Of a stretch of 64,000 nt of DNA, positions 60,078 through 64,000 are shown piece by piece. The DNA lies in NCBI RefSeq assembly GCF_000336755.1, contig NZ_AOLK01000018.1, forward strand, positions 101,523 through 165,522, given 5' to 3'. The notes beneath the pieces were generated by a model, which ran no database searches, had not been told where the DNA came from, and worked only from the letters and a program-made list of their open reading frames with translations. A program made the position numbers and the translations under genes. Origin of the DNA: Haloferax elongans ATCC BAA-1513. GTDB taxonomy: Archaea; Halobacteriota; Halobacteria; Halobacteriales; Haloferacaceae. The number at the start of each line of letters is the position of its first letter. Positions within the stretch are counted from its first letter, which is position 1.

Positions 60078-60604
60078 TGATTGTTAAGAGGGCCTAGATA
60101 GGCTACTTTCGACAGGAACCTATTGAGGTGCAGAATCCACCAAACACGGCTCGGTCACGACGTTTCCGATGGAACCGAACCACAGTCCGAACCATAGTCC
60201 GAACACACTCTTCCTCACTCGTTATTTTCTCTTCTCTGTGCTAGTTGGTGTGGTTGTTACGCTATGTATAGAAACCATTAAATGGTTCATTTGTGTTACC
60301 GACCATTGATACACTCGCAGACAAAGATAAATTCCTCACTCGAGGAATACTGGAGTCGAACAATATGCCTGTCGTACCCCGTGAAAAGTTGGTAGAGCGC
60401 TGATATTCGACATCGCTGTCCGTACTTCGTCATCCTCGCTTTCTGGCACGTCTTGCTTTTTACTCTTCTACCCCCGTTTCCAGTCTACACCCGAGTATCG
60501 GCTCCTTGTACTCTTCTCTGATAGTTCGCTATTCTCCACTTCTGACGGGCGATTCCATCTCCTAAGGCTCTCTATCGTCCACCACCAGCCTTTCCCTCCA
60601 ACTC

Positions 60605-60626
60605 CCACACCTCGTTTCCGGTGAAT
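60605..60626 (+). other. ORB 6
   Basis: Copy ccacacctcg followed by tttccggtgaat, plus orientation, on the orc side of the core. Confidence 0.85.
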
Positions 60627-60670
60627 CAAAACCTACATTTCGTGTGGACAGGAAACGGGGGTTCGTAGGT

Positions 60671-60692
60671 GTTCACCGGAAATCCGGTGTGT
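60671..60692 (-). other. ORB 7 (inverted)
   Basis: Copy gttcaccggaaa followed by tccggtgtgt, opposite orientation to the left-hand set. Confidence 0.85.
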
Positions 60693-60716
60693 GTGTCCTC
60701 AGCGAATGGTAAGCCC

Positions 60717-60738
60717 TTTCACCGGAAACGTGGTGTGT
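60717..60738 (-). other. ORB 8 (inverted), at the orc start
   Basis: Copy tttcaccggaaa followed by cgtggtgtgt ends seven bases before the orc ATG. Orc binding here would cover its own promoter, suggesting autoregulation. Confidence 0.85.
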
Positions 60739-60745
60739 TGCGAAC

Positions 60746-61951
60746 ATGCCTAACGCCAGCGACGACCTCTTCACCCGGGAGGACCCCATCTTCGCTAACA
60801 AGGAGTTGTTGGAAATCAATCACCTCCCGGGAGAAGGTCGTATCGTCGGTCGCGACGACGAAATTTCGAACCTTGCGACAGCCGTCAATCCAGCCATCTT
60901 CGGACAGAGTCCGAGTAACGTTCTTATCTACGGGAAGACGGGAACTGGAAAGTCGCTCTGTGCGAAATACGTCTCACAGCGGTTGGTCGACACGGCCGAA
61001 GAGGAAGGCGTGAAAGCAACGTTTGCGTACGTCGACTGTGCACAGGACACGACCGAAACGCAGGCCGTTCAGACGATTGCCGACAGCGTCAACGACCCTG
61101 CACTCACGAGTATCAAAGTTCCCGACAAAGGACTCTCTACTTCGACGTACTACAAGCGCCTTTGGCGAATTCTCGACGCTCTCTACGACGTTGTTCTCAT
61201 CATTCTCGACGAAATCGACAAACTAAGCGACGACGACATCTTGATGCAACTCTCGCGGGCTGGCGAAGCCGGGAAAATCGCTGGCTGCAAGCTTGGCGTC
61301 ATCGGTATCAGCAACAAGATACAGTACAAAGACCGGATGGACGAACGCGTCAAATCGAGTCTCTGTGAGCGTGAGTTCGTCTTCCCTCCCTACGATGCGA
61401 ACCAGCTCAGAGACATTATGGACGCCCGGAGCGATGCCTTCCGCGACGACGTACTCGACCCGTCGACGATTCCGCGGGCGGCCGCGCTCGCTGCACGCGA
61501 ACACGGTGACGCCCGCAAGGCTATCGACATTCTTCGGTATGCGGGAGAGATAGCACAATCTACTGGTGCGAACATAGTCAAAGAAGAGTTCGTCACACAG
61601 GCGCGCCAGCGCGCAGAGACCGACCGATTCCGTGAACTCATTCGAGGGTCGACTCCCCACTCTCGGTACGTTCTTCAAGCACTCGCGATACTTTCACTCT
61701 CGAACCAGAAGAAAGACGGCTTCCGAACGAGCCGTGTCTACGAAGTCTACGAGAATATCTGCCGACAGCAGGGCTCTGATAGTCTGTCGCTTCGCCGTGT
61801 TCGCGACCTGCTGAAAGAACACGCGTTCCTCGATATCATCGAACAGTCGAAACACAGCGGCGGCAGCGCGGAGGGTAGCTACACAAAACACCAACTTCTC
61901 GAGGATCCGGACGTAGTCAAAGACGTCCTTACAGAAGACGTAGAGATCTGA
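60746..61951 (+). CDS. Orc1/Cdc6 replication initiator
   Basis: This 401-residue AAA+ initiator binds the adjoining ORBs and recruits the replicative helicase. It has Walker A IYGKTGTGKSL (GKTGTGKS at 63-70), Walker B LIILDEIDKLSDDD (about 151-164), sensor-like GVIGISNKI and the lid VKSSLCEREFVFPPYDANQL. The C-terminal winged helix (about 300-390) holds SLRRVRDLLKEHAFLDIIEQ. Its start is seven bases from ORB 8. Context resembles orc2 of Haloferax volcanii, but the symbol is left open. Confidence 0.95.
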   Translation: MPNASDDLFTREDPIFANKELLEINHLPGEGRIVGRDDEISNLATAVNPAIFGQSPSNVLIYGKTGTGKSLCAKYVSQRLVDTAEEEGVKATFAYVDCAQDTTETQAVQTIADSVNDPALTSIKVPDKGLSTSTYYKRLWRILDALYDVVLIILDEIDKLSDDDILMQLSRAGEAGKIAGCKLGVIGISNKIQYKDRMDERVKSSLCEREFVFPPYDANQLRDIMDARSDAFRDDVLDPSTIPRAAALAAREHGDARKAIDILRYAGEIAQSTGANIVKEEFVTQARQRAETDRFRELIRGSTPHSRYVLQALAILSLSNQKKDGFRTSRVYEVYENICRQQGSDSLSLRRVRDLLKEHAFLDIIEQSKHSGGSAEGSYTKHQLLEDPDVVKDVLTEDVEI

Positions 61952-62154
61952 GCAGGCGTATTTCCTGCGCCTACTCGCTTCTCGGAGGGCCGAAGTGAAA
62001 GCGGAGCATGGTTCTGCACCGCTGCGAATCAGCGTTTGACGAGATACATCTTATATTTTATCGGCTACAGGTGCGATTGTAATAATCACGTGTGATTGGA
62101 GCAGTCACACCCGTCCTCTGTTCTCATCTTCACTGCTTTACTTCCCTTTCGACA
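61952..62154. other. gap between orc and regulator, no gene seen
   Basis: The 203-base convergent gap is AT-richer near 62049-62095 (atcttatattttatcgg). A loose inverted pair tcacgtgtga / tcacacc is present at about 62087-62111. No reading frame or RNA structure stands out; transcript ends of both genes are expected here. Confidence 0.4.
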
Positions 62155-62934
62155 CTAGCCTCGTCTTTCAATAGGGGCTGCCTGTGTTCTGATTGACTCG
62201 TACAGTGATTCGATCCATTCGAGGACGGCTTCGTCTCCCCCATCGACGATGGCAGCCATATTTCCGTCTTCATCGTACGATGCCACGGCACCGTGGCCGT
62301 CGACCAGGAGCAAGCCAAAGTCGAGTTCGGTTTTGGTGACTCGAAGCGAAAACTGCTCTAATTCGTAGGCGAGTTCGAGTGAATCGGTATACGCCGACTT
62401 AGCCCGTTCTAAGACACTCTCGTCGATGACGAGTTCCATTTTCGTCTCTGTCCCAAGAACGTTCTCTGCCGACTCGTTGAATATGCGACTGACGATTGGG
62501 GTGACGCCACGAAAGTTGTCTACCGTGTCGTCACCGAGGATAGTTAGATACCGGTCGATTGGTGCGTGTGGGTCGCCATCACTGGCAGTCGTGACTGTTA
62601 ACTGGTCGAGAACGTCAGCCTCGACATCAATTACGGCGTCCCCGACGTTGGTCAAGAATTCACCGAATCGGTCTGCTCGGTCGACCGATGCGACGAGTTC
62701 CTGATAGCGGTCGTAGACCATCTTTCCACCGGGCGTGAGTCGGTAGTTCCCATCTGACTTCTCGACCCACCCCCTGTTACAGAACCCTGCGAGTGTTCGT
62801 TGTGCCGTCTCGCGCGCGCAGTCACAGGACCTCGCAAGGTCAGTTGGTCGTTGCGGCTCAGAAGCGAGAGCATTCAGTATCGCCGTTCTGCTCTCTGACC
62901 CCACCAGAAACGAAATATCTGACCGCGCACTCAT
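62155..62934 (-). CDS. winged-helix transcriptional regulator
   Basis: This 259-residue protein has an ArsR/MarR-like winged helix in residues 1-75: SDISFLVGSESRTAILNALA, RPTDLARSCDCARETAQRTL (recognition helix) and WVEKSDGNYRLTPGGKMVYD. The rest (about 85-255) is an alpha/beta sensor part like that of the haloarchaeal and methanogen HTH regulators with a DUF1724-type output region (VTPIVSRIFNESAENVLGTE, LELAYELEQFSLRVTKTELD, then FGLLLVDGHGAVASYDEDGN). Its target is unknown. A TATA-like gtaattagtc about 27 bases before ATG 62934 indicates a leaderless message. It sits between orc and tbp. Confidence 0.82.
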   Translation of the reverse strand: MSARSDISFLVGSESRTAILNALASEPQRPTDLARSCDCARETAQRTLAGFCNRGWVEKSDGNYRLTPGGKMVYDRYQELVASVDRADRFGEFLTNVGDAVIDVEADVLDQLTVTTASDGDPHAPIDRYLTILGDDTVDNFRGVTPIVSRIFNESAENVLGTETKMELVIDESVLERAKSAYTDSLELAYELEQFSLRVTKTELDFGLLLVDGHGAVASYDEDGNMAAIVDGGDEAVLEWIESLYESIRTQAAPIERRG

Positions 62935-63019
62935 ATCGTATCGATTCGTCTGTCTGACTAATTACAATTTTGGGTGCACCGCTCACTGTATTGCGGTCAA
63001 AAAAGCGTGTCAGACGCGG

Positions 63020-63580
63020 CTATCCAAGGAGACCGAGCGCGTCGATACGCTCGACGATCTCTTCGACGGCCGTCTCTGCATCGTCGGTACGCTTGCCACC
63101 AGTGATAACGATCTTCCCGGAACCGAATAGGAGGATAACGACTTTCGGTTCGTCCATCCGGTAGACGAGTCCAGGGAATTGCTCTGGTTCGTATTCGACG
63201 TCTTCGAGACCGAGACCGATTGCGAGCGCGTTCAGGTTCAGGTTGTGACCGAGGTCCGCACTGGAGACGATGTTCTGAACCGTAATCTCTGGTTCGTCGT
63301 CGACGGGAATCTTCAGCTCGCGAAGCTTGTCGAAGATGATGCCGAGCGCCTCGTGTACGTCGTCGATGCTCTTTGCACCTGTACACACGATCTTCCCGGA
63401 ACGGAAGATAAGTGCTGCAGCCTTCGGGTCCTGTGTTCGGTAAACGAGGCCCGGGAAGTTGTCTGGGTTGAAATCGGCGCCGGGGAGGTCGTCGGCGAGG
63501 GCTTCGAGGTCGAGCTCCTGACCGATTCCGGTCGATGCGACTACGTTCTGAATCTCGATGGAGTCTGCCGGCCCACTCAT
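63020..63580 (-). CDS. tbp: TATA-box-binding protein
   Basis: TBP binds TATA elements and, with TFB, recruits RNA polymerase. The 186-residue protein has the usual two saddle repeats: IEIQNVVASTGIGQELDLEA with PGLVYRTQDPKAAALIFRSG and KIVCTGAKSIDDVHEAL in the first half, and ITVQNIVSSADLGHNLNLNA with PGLVYRMDEPKVVILLFGSG and KIVITGGKRTDDAETAV in the second. ATG 63580 fits the TATA at 63608-63616. In-frame starts upstream would add residues lying in the promoter. Confidence 0.97.
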   Translation of the reverse strand: MSGPADSIEIQNVVASTGIGQELDLEALADDLPGADFNPDNFPGLVYRTQDPKAAALIFRSGKIVCTGAKSIDDVHEALGIIFDKLRELKIPVDDEPEITVQNIVSSADLGHNLNLNALAIGLGLEDVEYEPEQFPGLVYRMDEPKVVILLFGSGKIVITGGKRTDDAETAVEEIVERIDALGLLG

Positions 63581-63607
63581 TGCTCGCTTTTCAATCATAC
63601 CTCCGGC

Positions 63608-63630
63608 CTTATAAAGCGACCCGTTATAAA
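63608..63630 (-). promoter_or_regulatory. tbp promoter with two TATA elements
   Basis: On the minus strand CTTTATAAG (63608-63616) lies about 27 bases before the expected transcript start near 63585; GTTTATAAC (63623-63631) is a second, similar element 15 bases upstream. Since TBP binds such sites, the doubled element could allow the protein to adjust its own expression. Confidence 0.55.
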
Positions 63631-63774
63631 CCGCTTTCAATTGGTTGTTACTGTCTCCTACTCGCACGCGCGCGAAACTAATAATTTATTTCGGCCGTCT
63701 ACATTCTGATGTCACGTAATGACGCGCGTGAAGTTATGCCATTTGTCGTGTCTATTTTTCTCACAGAGCCACTA

Positions 63775-64000
63775 AATCAACGAGGTTAAATGTACCCGTG
63801 CCATTCGAAATAATGCGAAGAAGCGCACGGGGGCACTCCCCTCGACGGCTTCACTTTCGAACGCCTCTCGACCCAAGGCCGTCTGGCGCTCACCGGGATG
63901 ATACACTCCCCCGGGCCCGCCGACGATACGACGGCCTTAAGTGGTCCAAGGCATTTCGGAAGAATGCGTACGACACACCGCGATTGCAGGGCGATTCAAC
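63775..64000. ncRNA. structured non-coding stretch of unknown role, cut by window edge
   Basis: No convincing gene is seen on either strand, but the DNA is rich in perfect stems. CCCGTGC (63795-63801) pairs with GCACGGG (63825-63831). GGGG-GCACT-CCCC follows at once. AAGGCCGTC (63875-63883) pairs with GACGGCCTT (63930-63938), enclosing a smaller CCGGG/CCCGG stem. Together these suggest a folded RNA of at least 150 bases. A TATA-like ctatttttc near 63750 would suit the plus strand. It does not show the hallmark motifs of RNase P RNA or SRP RNA in the part visible. The strand is uncertain and the full element may run beyond the window. Confidence 0.35.

Larger units (their letters stand above)
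59601..60738. other. replication origin (oriC) with origin recognition boxes
   Basis: The gap of about 1.3 kb between the hypothetical gene and orc has no gene. It has eight good copies of an ORB of the form acac-acctcg-tttccggtgaat. Plus-oriented copies are at 59601, 59746, 59829, 59927, 60056 and 60605, and minus-oriented copies at 60671 and 60717, next to orc. A degenerate copy lies at 60156-60174. The central part (about 60180-60600) is AT-richer, with a perfect AACCATT-A-AATGGTT palindrome near 60278-60292, and is the likely unwinding zone. The plan, inverted ORB sets flanking an AT-rich core beside orc, is that of haloarchaeal origins. Confidence 0.9.

Noticed and set aside
59601..60738. 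CRISPR-like or IS-like repeats in the origin
   Set aside because: The repeats are ORBs: irregular spacing, both orientations and a position beside orc.

Overview
The window is haloarchaeal chromosome, most likely Haloferax. Coding regions are GC-rich and the predicted proteins are very acidic. Most genes have an archaeal TATA element about 26 bases before a start codon with almost no 5' leader. Marker genes are archaeal or haloarchaeal: a TATA-binding protein, Orc1/Cdc6, an archaellin, the CdpB-type PRC-barrel division protein, XPB, preQ0 genes that feed archaeosine, and Tat-exported lipoproteins. From memory the order (thrS, DHH protein, cdpB1, lactate genes, orc, tbp) resembles one block of the Haloferax volcanii chromosome ending at the orc2-linked origin; a genome alignment would test this.

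Layout. 1-6.2 kb: a truncated membrane protein, a GerW-like protein, malQ, thrS and an alpha/beta hydrolase. 6.3-12.9 kb: a solitary archaellin, a TIM-barrel isomerase, a frameshifted flavin/PPOX gene, an MFS transporter, two small proteins, tRNA-Lys(CTT), an RCK-DHH protein and cdpB1. 12.9-23.8 kb: a lactate block with ludB-ludC, an Nramp-like transporter and a winged-helix regulator on the minus strand, divergent from lctP and a giant FAD/Fe-S D-lactate dehydrogenase. The regulator/lctP gap carries repeated CACACGAGT-type operators. 24-28.9 kb: an aminotransferase, an unannotated structured RNA with H/ACA features, a DUF123 protein, a DCC thiol protein and an Hrq1/Lhr-like helicase. 28.9-37 kb: a reversibly-glycosylated-polypeptide-like glycosyltransferase, a complete ferric-iron ABC transporter, a GT-C membrane protein and a fasciclin protein. 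The first glycosyltransferase and the iron operon share the same TTTAGGC-type palindrome. 37-46.5 kb: alpha-glucan and osmolyte metabolism (glucosylglycerol-hydrolase-like protein, alpha-amylase, double glucoamylase). 46.6-53.2 kb: DUF3179 lipoprotein, SRPBCC protein, receiver-PAS-GAF histidine kinase, two EamA exporters and a minimal FAD protein. 53.2-56.6 kb: queD-queE-queC, a thioesterase, a second copy of the small protein found at 10.25 kb, and tRNA-Tyr with a partial duplication of its 3' end. 56.7-64 kb: XPB, a hypothetical protein, a replication origin of about 1.2 kb with eight good origin recognition boxes, orc, a winged-helix regulator and tbp. The last 200 bases hold a structured non-coding stretch cut by the window edge.

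The genes form several working units. LctP imports lactate, and LudBC and Dld oxidise it, probably under the neighbouring regulator. The iron ABC operon and a cytosolic glycosyltransferase appear to share iron control. MalQ, amylase and glucoamylase process maltodextrins. QueDEC make preQ0. The origin sits between repair/replication genes (XPB, Orc) and the basal transcription factor TBP. The most novel-looking items are the shared iron-box, the operator family in the lactate locus, the RNA at 25.3 kb, and the structured element at the right end.
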